Source: Rhynchonema sp. JSB1_4 (Eukaryota > Nematoda > Chromadorea > Monhysterida > Xyalidae). Taken from it: a stretch of DNA of 64,000 nucleotides. The notes under the pieces are model-generated. The model was not told the origin of the DNA, did no database searches, and saw nothing but the letters and a program-made list of their open reading frames with translations. Of this stretch, positions 33,401 through 48,400 are shown piece after piece. The position numbers and the translations under genes were made by a program. Positions within the stretch are counted from its first letter, which is position 1. The number at the start of each line of letters is the position of its first letter. Where the stretch lies: NCBI GenBank assembly GCA_030248065.1, contig JASAMV010004148.1, forward strand, positions 21,754 to 85,753, in the 5' to 3' direction.

Positions 33401-36400
33401 TGCTTGGTGCTGTCACATTTACAATAGCTGTTAGCAGTAAGCATTTATAGCTGAATATCATATTCAGGTTAGTATGGCTGCCCCGAGAGATCTGTAGACC
33501 TTAAGGTCTTCGGACCGTGATAGGTTGTTAAAACAGGCGTTTCTCTCAATTTTTTGTTTCGAATCCGATACAATCTGTGGCCTTTATGTGTCACAATTCT
33601 GGCGATGAATGTAACCACCTAGTTATGGGGCAATTTAATGGATTTTTAGGCCTGTCACGGAGCTAGCCATGAGTTAAAAAAATTTTAAAACCTTATTTTC
33701 TGGTACTTTCGACGATGCTCTATTTCCCCATTACATTCTTATTTCCGCAGCGCTGAGCGTGACCTGAAAATTTAGGGACAAACTTGTGTTATAGAAAAAT
33801 AAGGCCGATTTTCGGAACGTTTCGCACCCTCACCGTGTGAAGCAATGGTTTGAGCGACTGAAGTTGTGATAATAAGTTATTCAAAAGCTGTTGTAATCCT
33901 ATCCACGCCTTACTTGACCTTCAACTCGTTTGGGGTTTCTGCACCAGTCGTTCCAATTTGTGCAAAAATTCAGTTTTTTTCTGGAACGAAAAGTCCCTCT
34001 ACCAAGGGATAGCGAATCTCCAAGGAGCTTAAAATTTGTGCGTGACATAGGCTGTCGGAATGCTTTCCAACGGTATGCAACAATATGTCCTGCTACCCTT
34101 CCTTCGGTTATGTCCCGAGCCCTTTAAGGAATATTTGCAAATACGCGTTCCGAAACCACGCTATGATTCTGATAGATCGCTATCTTGCGAACTCTGACTG
34201 GGAGATGTTTTCAAATTAGCATATGCGGAAAACAGATTGTGGAATGTTAAGTGAAGTCCGCCCTTGAACCGAAGCAAAACAAAAACAAAAAAACAGAAAA
34301 AGAAATCCAACTTGACGTCTGGTCTCCGATTCGTCGTCCGCTGTTGAACTGTTAGTTGATTGGCTGAAAAAAGTGAAAAACATAAACATGTAAAGGTGAG
34401 AGTGGTTCATGACACGATTGACGGCAGACTGTTAATTGCACCATTAGGAATATATTCGTGTAACTTTCCAGCCGTAAGTGCCGTTTTTCTGCTGAGTACC
34501 AGCCAGTGTAGCGCGAGGCTTGATTTTCGTGCACCTTCATGTCCCACATCATCGGATATACAGGGTGACTAAGTTCGGAAGCCCTTTAGTGAACCCGGAT
34601 CTCGGTTGTGGTTATATGCACATTTTGATAATTTTGGCACTGCATTCGAGAGCGTGACTCGTTTTTATTTTAAAACTTGGTCTCCTCATGTTATGTACGT
34701 TCGTTCTCAAGCACGCCTTGAAGCAGATCAGCGAAATTAGCCCGCTTACAAAAGGCTGCAAAGCATCCTGGGAATAAACGACCTTTAAAAAACATTTCCT
34801 GAAGCATTTGATCAGACCATATTTTAACACGAAAAAACTAGATTACCTACGCTTTAGAATGCCGTAATTTAATTATCAGCTCCACGTGCAATCGCGGCAG
34901 AGTTCCAACCCCACGAAAGGGTTTGCGTGCTTTTTAGGTCACCCTCTCGGCGTCTCCGGCAAGGTTCTGAACCAAAACCGCTCCTAAACATTCAAATTCC
35001 CAACTGAATGCCCAGTTGAATCAACTCACGAGGGTGACCCTGTAGGTGTGGCGCTCCTGCTGGTCTTGCCTCCACCCTCCTTGCTGGACGACGGTGCGAC
35101 CAAGCCGTTGATCACCACTGATTGGCTGGAAGCAGCTCGTTGGTCGGCGTTGATCTCGTCGAATAGAACCTGTCAACCACGCAAACGGTTGCAATTGGTA
35201 TATTGCGTTGAAAGAAAGTACGTTTACTTCACAAGTTCTGACCACGCCTGGGTTGGTTCAGTTATCGCTTGATGCCCTATCTAATGTTATCAGCACTAGA
35301 CTCCCATGGGAAGGTTGATTCCATCGAATGAGAGTTCAATAGTTTGCACACCGCATCTACAGTAGACATTCCAAATAGAACATGACGATGACACAGACAA
35401 CTACACAGCCATGGGGCGTATTGTAAAAAACGGTCACCTGCAATTCATCCAACATATCTTTCATCATTTTGGCGAATTTCGGCGTCGATCGGGTGGGGTC
35501 GGTGACGTCGAGGTCGTTGGACAGACCCGGGATATCGAACCAGACTATTGTTGACACACAACTGCAAGGATGCAGCCATATCGTAATTGGGTTCATGTCA
35601 TAATATTTCCAATGTACGACTTGATCAAAATGAATACCATAATGAAGCACTTGTACAAAATTGAGAGTGCGATTGCCGTGCTTCTGTGCTTTCATAGTTT
35701 ACACATTAACGTTAACGTAGAACAATTTCAAATCGAACCTTCCGAGTCGTTCCCTGACATTCTGGTACTGCTGCGAGAACATTGGTTGCACCAATTGATA
35801 GAGACGATGCCAAAGGGAGAACACACGCCACTCGCACTGGTTGATGCCTCCTTGCAGCAGGAATAAACGTCTGCAATGGATGGAGGGGGTACGATAGGTT
35901 GGTGGTGATTGGCTGCTACTGACATGTTTATTATTATTCTCTTTTTTCAAACCTCAGATCCAAGAGAAATATGAAATAAGGCTGAGTTCACAATCACAAT
36001 GCAGAATTACATGGTTGCGCTTGATATGCCAAATCAGTGGCTTCTTCGAAAATTTCAATGACGGTATTGTGTGCTCAGCTAAAGGCAAACTACGCCAACA
36101 CGAGTCCTAATTCGGAGAAGGTATCCTTACAGACCGAATAGAAAGAGAAAATTCTCATGCACCACGATGCATTCTCATTCTACAACGTGTAACATTTCCC
36201 AAATGAGCAGCCATGTCATTTTGTTTCCCTATTCTGCCAGCTGCAAAATCGAGCTCATGTTGGTGTAATTTGCCTTTATAATTACGGCCGACTGGAAATC
36301 ATTGCGAATACTCGCAATAAGTACCGCGGCTGAGAAACATTTACGTTTCAAATTGCCACGTCACTCCAAAGACAAAAAACCGTCTCCAGAAAATTCTAAA

Positions 36401-39400
36401 ACCAAGGCTTTCATATTGTACTGAAAAAAAAACAACAGCTATACATGTGAAGCGACAAACAAAACCAACGTTGCCAGCTGGAAACTGCTGGTTATGTCGG
36501 TTTTCACGGACGCAATGTCGAACAACAGCTCAATGATCGGGGTCATACGTCGTGGGTCGCGTGAATCAAACATGGTCGCTATGCACGAACCCCAGTTGTT
36601 GTAGGTCTCGCCTGGAACGTAGGAGGCAACGAACATTTTGCATACATGCTTTCTAGCCTTATTTGCACCGTCTTTGGCTCATCTCGTTATGCACGACTGA
36701 AACATAACGACGCCATGTCTTGAAAACCAGAATACGATTTGAAATTTGTAAATTACACTTTTAGACAGTTGGGGAGTATCTGAATGCTCTGCTTTCAGCC
36801 CCCACACAGCCAGATGTTAGGATTCTATTGAGAAAACAAAAAAAACAAATTACGAATTGGAAAACTGATCGAACAGAGATAGTACGAAATAGAAGCCAAA
36901 CAAAAAAGACCAACTAGTGAGACTGTCGAAACACTCGCGCATCATCGGTACCAGCCATTTCCACATCGCTTCCAATTTGGCGTGCGACCACTGTTTGCTG
37001 CCTCAAATTGGAATTTCATTGAAAAATTCCGTTGATAAATCAATTGTAGAGTTGCAAAACTCCAAGCCCACAACTGATTTTCTGATTCCGTCGGGGAAAA
37101 ATATTCCACACTCCACGGATATTCAGCAGCCAGTTCCATTTTGCTGTTCACGAGTTTTCGAAATCCACCATAATCCAAAACTAACGGCGGACGGGCAATT
37201 GAACAAAGCACATTTGAGCAAGACCATTTGAGCAAGTGAAAAGAGCAGGGGCCAAAAGAGCAGAACATAAAAACGAATGGGCCTAAGCCCAAGCTCAAGC
37301 ACAAAACTAACCCTGAAACCAAAATCAGTCTATGTCGAAGCCATTGGGACAAAATAAGACTTGTGCTCTTTTGTCTGCCCTTTTTTCTTGCTCAGTGTTC
37401 TTGCCCAAACGTGCTTTGCTCAGTTGCCACCGAAATAACAACCGACCCAACCTTGCACCAATCCACCCAACATTTCGGCACAGAATCGTTGTTCACCTTC
37501 TTTGTCCGATTTAGCCAATCTTTCAATCACTGGCTGGTACGCTGCCAGACACACGTCGTTGTAGTTGCGGAAGATTCCCTAGAAAGTTGTGTTATTCGCA
37601 AAATAAACGGGTGTAGAAAGTCTCCAGATTTTGTCTTAAGTATTTTTAAAATTCTCAGTTGAAATGCGTTGCTGATTTCATGCACAGCCCAGGTCAAGCC
37701 CAAGATTGCGCTCAACATTGCAGACGGTATCATCATCGAATGTAAATGAAGAGAAAACAAAAATAAAAAGTGTTGCTGACCTTGAACAGATTGTAGGTCA
37801 ACGAGCAGAACTTATCCGCTCCTTTCTTCTCCTCCACAACCAAAAGTGCGGTCAATTTCTCAATAAAGTCTGGGTCGATTAGTTGATTGACGATTGCTTG
37901 TTCATTCGGACTCATTTCGTTCAGTGTACGATTCCGGGCGCTTTGTTTGCTCACCGGTGCGTAGACTTGCACGTCGCTGAAAATATTGAAATGAAGTTGA
38001 TGGTCGAATGAGTGAATTGCTAGTTCTGACCTCCTCACGCATGTGATAAGATGCACTACGAGTTGCCAATGCACGTACGTATATACCGCCAAATGATCCC
38101 ACTCGGAAGACTGGGCAAAGATGTGAAGGGCCATACGGACTTTTGGCAATGAAGTTTTTACGGTGGCTTAAAATTAAGAACAAAACGTAGCCCAAATAAA
38201 GACCGCACAGGTTGGCATGGCCCAGACCCTACCCATAAACAGTATTTGGCTGAATGGCTGAAAACAGCATCCAAACAAACGGTAAAACAAATCCCCCAAC
38301 AACACTCACTTCGGCCAACAATAGAACGACATGTACGCATTATCGATGAACACAATTTCATCTCGCTGTTGGGCATTCTTCGGTGACTGCCCCACTTGGT
38401 ACTGCAGTTGGGCATTGTCGTCATTACGAATGCCCCATTTGATCGGCCATTGGGCCGAGCCGGCCTATAAAATTGTGAATTATTGCTTGTGTCCGTGTCG
38501 TATCCACAAAGCAACAGTCACCACCACAACGTCGGCCTGATTTTGCGTTCTATTGCACCAGTGTGTGTGTGTTCAGTACCAGCGTGCAAACGCAACGCCA
38601 GCATCGCATTTTCGTATTGGTGTTTTTGAGGAGGAGTTTCAGGAATGGAACGACACGGCTCACTGAACGGATTGAAATACGCTCGGCTCAACATTAACAG
38701 CAATAACAGAAACATTTCCACGTACTTTATAACCTCACAGGTCTGTGTAATAAAAAAATATTAAAATCAATCCTACCTGATAATCTGAAAATACAAACAC
38801 CAAAACAAAGTTCTCAACCCAAAACTTACCCTGACAGCTTTTCCACCATCCAGTTTGGGATGCGGTTGTTTGATTGTCCTCGGTTTGGTGATTTTCAGCC
38901 AGGCGCCCGCTAGTGCGATGGCCATTTTGCGTGTTTTCACCGAGTCATCGGCGAGCAGACGGAAATACAACTGCACACACTCGTCTGAGTAGGCGATGTC
39001 CTGAAACAAAAATATCATGTATTGAAATTTGGGTGTGAAATTATTCAAAACACATCGGTAACCACAAAATCAACACGATCTAATATGTATTAAAAATACA
39101 TGGGCTAAAAATATTTCAATATTGGCGTATATTTAATTTGATTTTGCGGCTCGCTTGATGCAACCGCCGCACCGGCATTCAACAAAAGAAATTGAACAAA
39201 ACAAAGAAATTTGACAGGGTGGGTGACCAACCTCACGGATCAACAGCGACATGAGCGATTGTGCGAAATCCGAGTGACGCCAGTGCAGTGATTTGTCGGT
39301 GGACAATTCGAGTAGTTTGTTCAGCAGATCGTAGTAGATGCTGCAAATAAAAGTGATTGATATTCAATTTCGCTTTTGGTCACTGAAAACGTTTATTTAT

Positions 39401-42400
39401 TTACAGGTTTAAGAGCAACTAATTCTGAAATCAGAATACAATATCCAATTCATAAGTGTTGCGAAGAAAGCATTTCTCGCAACGGTACAATCGTGGATGT
39501 TCAGAAATCGTTTCTGCCATTGGTTTTCATGCGCAAACATATAACCATTTTACTTTCTTGCCCTGAGCTACCGTACATATTCAGAAGCTAAAACACCACG
39601 TAACGACCGTTATTTCAAACTACGGGCCACAATTACCGCCAATTCACATCACAGTAGCCAAACCAACGTTTTTCGCTCATCATTCAACTTATTCAATCGC
39701 GTTCGGCCCCATTCAATCTCCTTGTCGTTCGGTTGCGACCATTTGCATTCCGTTGACAACACAGCACTGCTGTCGTTGGCATCCGGCCAAAACTGTCGTG
39801 CCGTGTCCAGCACTTGGTCGGGCACCTGCAATGTGCAATGCACACATGTGGGTGTTTTGGACAACTTTTTGTGCGTATGAACAAATGTCAACTAGAATTG
39901 AGCAAACGGCAATGAAAACCGACTCGTTTATAACAAAACGCCAAAACTCACAGTGAGCTGGATTTGGAAGGATTCCAGATTCTCCACAATCGTGTCCTGC
40001 GCGTGCTCCAGCAACGCGATCACCGATGGTTTTTCTGCAAAAAAACCCACAATATTTGCTAAAAAAATAACTTTTTAGGTAAAATTGACCGAAACAAACC
40101 CGAGTGCTGCGCCAGAACGAGCGCGGGCCAGATTTTCATCAGCGTCGGCCAGGTTTGTCGCACGCAAAGACACTGCTTCTTGCCGTTCAGCAGAATATAC
40201 AGGCCGCCCTGTGAAAATGGAATCATTTACCAGCACGCAAACGAAGCACATCTCGATGAACTTGTAGCGCATTTGAAACATCAGCAAGACAAGTTCCACA
40301 CAAACGAATGTCACAAAATGACGCAAAACGTCCTACGTGCACGGCTGACAACTCAACAATCAACAGACTCTAAAAAAATGCAACCAGACAACCGATGTTG
40401 CTTTTGGACACAAACAACAAACGAAAGAATGTTTCTGCAGCCGAGTATTATGTCTCGGTTGTGCTCATTCGATGTTATTTGGGAACAATGCACAACGAAA
40501 CACACGAAGACAGAAAATCTATTTCCGTTGTCTGACCGAACAAGGATGTCTTGCTGACGGCCAAATTCATGACAAAAACCAGAAACAACAACCTAAACTC
40601 GCATCCAACAAATTCAACCTTGAACTGATGATGTTGAATACTTTCGTCATCCTTCAAAAAGTCCAGCACCCGATCGATCACGTATTTGTAACAGTAGGGA
40701 AACGTCGAGAAACACTGGTCGAGCACAACTTGTGCGTCGCGACGCACCTGAAAATCAAATGGTTATAATATTGTTTCGTGTGATCGGAAACAACTTGGCG
40801 TGACACTGATGATCTTCGTGAACGAACGCGACCTACCGCGTGTTTGGCGCAATTGTCAAGCCGCGTAAAACTAAAATAGGGAAATCCAGGATAAAAACGT
40901 GAGCAAACGGTGAAAAATTGTGTAATGAGCAACACAGGCACCCTATTGAACACACTACGTACCATTTTCATGAATACTGCATGACACTTTTCACCACAAT
41001 TTATCCCATACCCATCCCAACACTCACATTGCAATACATACTGGTGCTCAGCGTGACTAGATCCTCGATAATGTTCAAATGACACTGGGTGAAGTAGTAG
41101 GCCGATCGCATGATCATTCGTTTCTGAAACAATACGAAACGAGATCAACAGAAAATTTACAGAGAAATCAAGGCAAGTTTTGAAAAACAAACGAGATAAA
41201 ATCAAATGCCAACTGACATGATGCTGAATGACACACCACTCCGTGTTGATTGCTTCGATGTTGCCCTTTGCGCCACGGATGTGATCGGAGACCAACTTGC
41301 GCGATGTCGCGAACCCTTTCACTTGATGGTCGAATTTGCTCTGCAGAGTTATACAGCATGTATGGGAATACAGCTGAAACCACGTGCCGGTATTGAACTC
41401 AGTGATTCGGATGAATGATCGAATCGGACATTGTGGCCAAACTTGACGTTGATTCGAAAACGCACGAGTCTCATCGATCCATTGTTCGAACGCTTACGCA
41501 TGGCTTTCATATTCAGTCAGACGATTATTTGATGAATTTATCAGTATTTTACGCTCTTCCACAGGCCATTGGTGATTTACTATGGCTTGGCTAACAAGGT
41601 TCGCTCGCAATATTGATCTAGAAAAAAAGGATCGAAAAAGAATCTATCAAGGTCATAAATAGACAGCTAGATGATTCCTATTCCAATACTTTTGTCCTGA
41701 TACGCAATACCATGCAATCTAAACTACAAGGACTTGCAAAGTCGATGCCTAGTGCACGAGCGAAAAATACGGAAACGTCGATTGGAAATCTGCTTTCACC
41801 CATGTCCTTCACTTTCAACGTGCTTGCAATTGCTATAATCGATGTACCCCACGCCCACCCACCCTGAGCAATCCGCGATGGAACACCAGCTGTCCGTACA
41901 TACGCGACACGGCCACCAGACATCTGGTATCGTCCTCTTTGTTCTCCAGCAAATACGATGTCAGTTCGCGTAATGTCTGGTAGATCTCGACGCGTAAATT
42001 TTCACCTTTGCGCGACGTGATTTCTGTAGCATGATAATTTTATGAAATTTTGTTCCTTGTGTGTCTGCGGTAAAAATAAGGCAGTACGGAAGCACGGAAA
42101 AACAATCACGCGTGATGTTTATCAAGCAAATAGAACATTTTTGTCGGTGAGGTACTTCAGTTTTTTTCGCGTTAGATCTTGAGCTTTTATATTTTGTGCC
42201 CATTTATTGCGTTCTGCTCACATGACCGCATCACATAAAATCATAATTGGTGTTAGGACAGCTCTGATCTCGTACTGGAAGTCGTATCAGTTGTAATTAG
42301 AAAAACAAACAAAAACGGGCACAATTAGTTCCCAATATGTACAAACCCCACAACACGAAAAGAAGCCAAAAACCAACTTGGCACTTTGTTGGGCGCGATG

Positions 42401-45400
42401 CAGTAGTGAAACGGGTACATCTCAACAGCACTATCAGCCAACGGCAGTATCTTGCTGGCGAACACCGGTACAACATTCGAAATGCCGCCAATGCAGCACG
42501 ACACGTAGCACAGTGAACGCAGCATCTCTTCCCTGAATGGACAAGGAAATTATGATTTTGAGACTGATTTATCAGTGCAAGCTTGTGGACAACTCAAAAT
42601 TGGTCACCCGCCCATTGACTTTTGTCATAAACTATTCTTGTTAACCGCAACACAAAGTCGTACATACCACAAAAACAGGGCAACAACCGTTAACTCCACT
42701 CTACGTAGTGAATATCCTAAACAGCAAGCAAACATATCCTCCGGGTGTCGGTCGATCCATTTGAAGGGTGTACAAATATACTGTCATAAAAACCGTTTTT
42801 TATTTTTCGTGGAAAAAAACGGTTTTTTTCGAAAAAAAACCGTTTTTTTTCAAATACTTTTCCAGTATTTAAGAACGTAATTTCGAAAAATATAACAATT
42901 TCAGTGCAAAATTTGTTCGAAGTGACGAGAGCGCCCTTGGAGAGTGTTGAAGTCAGTCGAAAACACTTGGTTTACACGTTTTTTGGCCCATTTTGGGCCG
43001 GTTAATTTTTGTGCTCGAGCCAATTTTTCACTGAAATCGAAAAACTCATCAGTTTTGGATTACAATTTTTTGAAAAAATTGGAATAAAGTACCGATATTT
43101 TTGCGATCAAAAACCGAAAAGGTACCCACGGAAAACTAAATGGAAAAGTATTCGGGTCTCGGAAAAGAACTGCCGAACCCGACTGCACCAACTTTGTCAT
43201 CTTATCGTGTGCCCTGAGTTTGTCCAACTGTCTGTACAGCCAAAACTCGAGCACTTCATTCACCATGTCGATCTGCTCCTTGCCCGGCATGTACCAGTGC
43301 AGTGTGAACTTCTTGCGATCAACGATTTCCGCCCATTTCTGTGCAAAAATAGACAGATTATTTTATGTTTTTATTAATCTTGGCTTGGTGTGTTCTCAAA
43401 ATATCGACAAGTCAGTACTCTCGATCAATTCAAGCTGCAACCATTCACGATAAAATGTTACCAGTAATGAAATAAACATTGGCATCAACCAATTTTGGAA
43501 AGCTAGAGAAAGCCGTTTTTCATATACAACATTTCCCAAAATAACAAAACCCACCCTGATTGGCAGACTTTCAGTCAACGGTTTGTCCAACTCTTCTCTG
43601 TGTTTGTCGTGTTGATGTACATAGATGCCACACAACGCTGCCAGCAGATGTTCCACAATTTGCACGGTCAGTTCGTAGGCCTGTGACGGGACAACAATGT
43701 TTATGTTGCAAAAGGTCGATCTTGTTGAGTACTTTCGCATTTCCTATCGAGCGCTATGGGCAACAAAAGCGCATGATACGGCTCCCTGTCACAAAGCATT
43801 CGTTTTTTGCGTATGAAGCGTACTTGAAAATGCAGACTAAACTGAATCATGCTCCTATGCGTGGTACGCTTTTGAAATTGACTGAGATGGGAGCTCCCAA
43901 AGTTCACCGCTGCTAAATGGATTTCACACACCAAAGTTTCCAGAAATCATCTACACAAATTACAAATACACGGGAAATTCATCCATGTTTGGAGCACATA
44001 GTTTATGCATAGATTTGTTTCGGCTTGCTGAACGTGTACCAAGAAACAGGCATCAATGTCCAATTTTCCGCCAATCAATCAAAAAGTTTTCGACTGTGGT
44101 AAACCTGTTTTGCCTTGAACGGATGCACAATAGCCAACAGCTCCATAATTTCCTTCTTGTTCTGCACCAACACAGTGCCCGGCTGACGCAACAGTTGGGT
44201 GCACAGATTGAGAAGCCAGATGATTTTGATGTCACGCAACTCCAATTCCTTGTAGTGCTCTTCTGCAACCAACATTTTGTTTAAAACCCAAGACAACATT
44301 AAAAACAATTAGCTGACCGGTCACGTGGCTCTTCAGCTGCTTCAGGATGTAGGCCAGAAACGTCGGCAGATTTGCCTCGGGTCGCGTCTGAATACACAAG
44401 ATTGGCAAAAATATTTCACCAACCCCACATTAATAGTGTGATAGTAACACAAATCTTCGGTAACACCAATATTCAGTATTCATCGAAGCAAAAGGTGAAA
44501 AAATAAATCAATCGCTGAGTTCGAAACATAAATAGGAAACAATGCCAAACCAAGCACTCACCCTAACAGCAGCGTAGATGATATCAGCGGCCGAACTACA
44601 AGCGATCGGTGTTGTGAACGTGTTTTCCATAATGAATCGAAGGATACGATGGGAGAGCACCTGAGAAAAGATGGATCATCAAACAGCTTATGGGATAAGA
44701 TGGCGGCTGACAAGTAAAAATCAAAATGAAATTTTTACCATGACCATCTAAAAATATAATTTGGTCTACAACTAAGAAATATGAACATACAGGTTTCTAT
44801 GAGCAGCAATCAGTTTATACCTGAACAGCGGGGATCGACGTCGGTATGTGGCCCATACCGACTTTTTTTGGAAAGTACACCGAAGAAAAAACCCGCCGAC
44901 AGCGACAGTCAAAATTTTCCCGACCCCGACCTCGATTGTTTTTTTGATCGAAAACTTGCAATGTTAGCGCAATATACCGGCTTTTTTGCAATATTGAGCT
45001 TTCAATATTTGTTTTAAGGACCTACGACAATCTTAGACAAAAGCAAATACATATTTTAGAAATTCCCATCCACGTTTTCGGTAGACAACCGAAAAATTAA
45101 AATTCGCTGGGACTTGAATTGCCTGACCGAGCATTATGGCATAACACTGTTAAAAACGCTCTTGAAAGTTTTCCAATTGTTTCGAAAATTCAGCGTGAAG
45201 ACTCAGAATACCTTTTGAGTTCGGGATCGGGACAACAAGCGTTCATTATCGTTTTCGGACAAGAAATAGTATTTTTGAGCATTCAGCCGGCCATTTCACT
45301 GAGAAAGTTGCTCAGTGAGCGAGACATCGCATTTATCGTGTTGGTGTATAATGTCGCGTTTACTGAATAACGACGCGCGTGTAAAACCTGCGGCTGCGTG

Positions 45401-48400
45401 CAAAAATATTTTTTCCAGTTGACCATAAAATCTTTCTGTAAAAATTAGCCCCTGTGGGTCAAATTTTGGGGCTCAAAAACCACGTACCAACACTACCGAC
45501 ACCTGAAAAACCGAAACTTTAGGCCGCCGACACCGACGCCGATCCCTACTGAACAGGGTGTGACGCGAGGAAATGGCCTGCCTCAAAAATGTTTCGCGTT
45601 TTGCGTGAAAACGGCGAAAAACAATTACAACGCTCAATGCTTTAGCCCACGCAGGATCGAAAATACAAAACCCCAGCCACAAGACATGTTGATCTCAGAC
45701 CCTTCCACATAAACAGGCACCAATCAACCGGCCCATCCCCCAACCTCGTGAATGGGCGTCGAGCAATTGGCCAACAACGACCTGGCCACGCTGAACACGC
45801 CCGATTTGATTAGCACCTCTTCGGCACTGCCCCTGCTGCTGGCTGTCTTCGTGCTTGTGCCCGTCAACACGGTAGCCGCATTGTGCTCGATCAGTGTGAA
45901 CATGCTGCAAATACGGTCAGGTTATTGTTGTAGATGCGAAAACAAATACGTGTATTTTTTATAAACTGCTCTTGTGACTTGACTGCAAACTAGCAGCAGC
46001 CCAAAGAAACTGCTCCACACACAGCACGCCTGCGCAATGTCCAACGCTTGATAAAAGTGTTTCGATGTTAGCGGATATTGAATCACGGCACCAATAGTTA
46101 AATCGATCATTAACTCCATCTGTAATACTATGGCCGAAAACATAAGCGCATGTGTATTCTTATTTTGCCATTCTGTTCTAGCTGGTGGTGCCAAAATGAA
46201 CACAATCAAACAGCCAACCGGTCCAATATATCACACGCCAACGTCTCCATTTCAGCAGTGGCCGAGCACAATTCCCTTTCTTCGTCCGTCAGATCATTGC
46301 GCAGATGCATCGCGTCCGAACAGTCGACGAACGGAACCAGTGCACAGAACAGACCGACCACCTGATGTTTCAAAAATCGGTTGATACGTATTAACAATAG
46401 CAATCGGTGTAAAGCCATCGACCACCAAACACAGTCGCAAGTGGAAAAAACCGTTTTTTACTGAAAAACGAAAAAAAACAGTTTTTGTCCAGAGGCCAAC
46501 ATAACGAACCAATATTTTTCCGGGCACTGGAAGAGATCAGAAAGCTTTGGAAAAATTCCCAAATTTTTCAAAAAAGCTTGGACAGCCGCGAGGTCAGTTT
46601 CTCAAATCGTCCAAAAGCACCATTTTTGTGTGTGTTGGTCGAGTTGTCCACCATGACATTTCCTCATTAAGCACTTTTAGACCAGATTTTGACCATAAGT
46701 ATACCCCATTTGAACAGGCGACCAACTGTGGCCTGGAGAAATATAAAAAACGGTTTTCCAGTAAATACATTTTTCCGGAAAAATGGCAACTATACCACCA
46801 ACCAACAAAACGACAACAACGCCCATACCTGGAACGCAATCGACGTTTTGGCGATGTCATTTGGGTCGAGTGCTGGCAGCAGAGCGTTCAACAACGGCAG
46901 CACGTGCATTCGGGCACCGGGGATGGTCGGCGCTGGCGGCACCGAACTCGACTTGCGACGACGACGTCGGCCGGCCGTGCCTGATTGGCAAAGGGCGGCA
47001 CAGAATGAATCAGGCAGACTTCAGAAGTGAATCATACATTATTAGGGTTGAAAACTTTTTGACACAATTCCGTTTTTGTCTAGATCTGTCGAACGTTCAA
47101 TTTTTCATAATCTAATGCTGGTAAAATGCACGAGCGACCAAATGCTCCGAGATTATCGCATATCTGGCGAACAGACCGCTACGTTTTGGCGGCCATCAAG
47201 ACTTGAGGAATAACAGCGTACATCAAGGATAATAATTTGAATGAAACAAAAACGAATTGCGCAGACCTTGCGAGTCAACGGATGACCTGGAGCCATCAGT
47301 GGAGGGAGACTGCATCAAGGGACCAGCGCCCGCGATGAATGGTGATGTAGCCTGAAACAGTTGTTATTGTTTATGGTTATATTATATTGTGCACAGCGAA
47401 GCAAATGTGATTCACGTTAATACACTCGCTTCATGCAGAGAGAGACCGCCTTTATTTGTCAGCAGTGCCACTGGCAAAATAACAAATCGATGAACCACGT
47501 TCAAACTACACAAATAACAGGCTATGTTACTTTCAGCTGATTTCCCGAGTGAGCAAACCACAAACCCAACACCACTCACCTTGATCGGTTTGTGCGCCCT
47601 TGGCAGCAGCACGGCCTTGTCCCTAATCAACGGCAGACACACAGCCATCAAACAGTTCATCGATGCGTACAGACGATGTGGTTCGGTGACGGTCTCCAGG
47701 GCTGGGTACAATCTGGGATGGGAACAAGATCAAGATTGCAATTGCCATTCAGGTATTTTGTGATTGAGCGATTTTCGTACAGTTCAACGTCGTGTTCTGA
47801 GACACCAGACGCACTGAACAGTGCGCACATTCTGCATTCTGTTCCAGAACGCGCGGCTAAAGCGGAATTTTTGAACACACAATTAACGTGTCCTCAGCTC
47901 TCATGTGCTGTTGGCAACTGGGCTGTCAAAGTGAACTGTTTGCTTCACCAGCAAAATGTTTTGACATTAACTCAAACAGATGAAATTAGGCATCCATCGA
48001 CATTGATTGACCCCAAACCAAATTCAGCAACCAATACTAAATATTTTTAACAACAAAAGAAAAAGACAGGTCACTCACTTGTCCAAAACAGCGGGGATAA
48101 CAATTTTGGGCGCCAACTGGCCGAGGTACTTGATCACAGTCACAATCAATTCGGGTCGCGTTTTGGTGAACATCGCCTGTCACAGAACATGGGTACGATC
48201 TTACAAAAAGGGGTTTCTTTCAAGACCAGCTCACTGCAAGATACGAGTCAAAGTAGTGCGATACCAAAACTGATTTGTCTTCAGGCCTACAACGATAGTT
48301 CGTTCAAGATTATTTCCAAAACGAATCATCGCAATCCTCTAACAACTTCGCACACACCAAAGACCAACAGAACCTGACCTGCAGCGAAGTGGGCAGCATA

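Noticed and set aside
34559..35044. Possible mariner-like element bounded by TACAGGGTGAC and GACCCTGTA
   Set aside because: Only about six bases of the ends pair, and the right end falls within or at the edge of a PSME4 exon (35165-35030).
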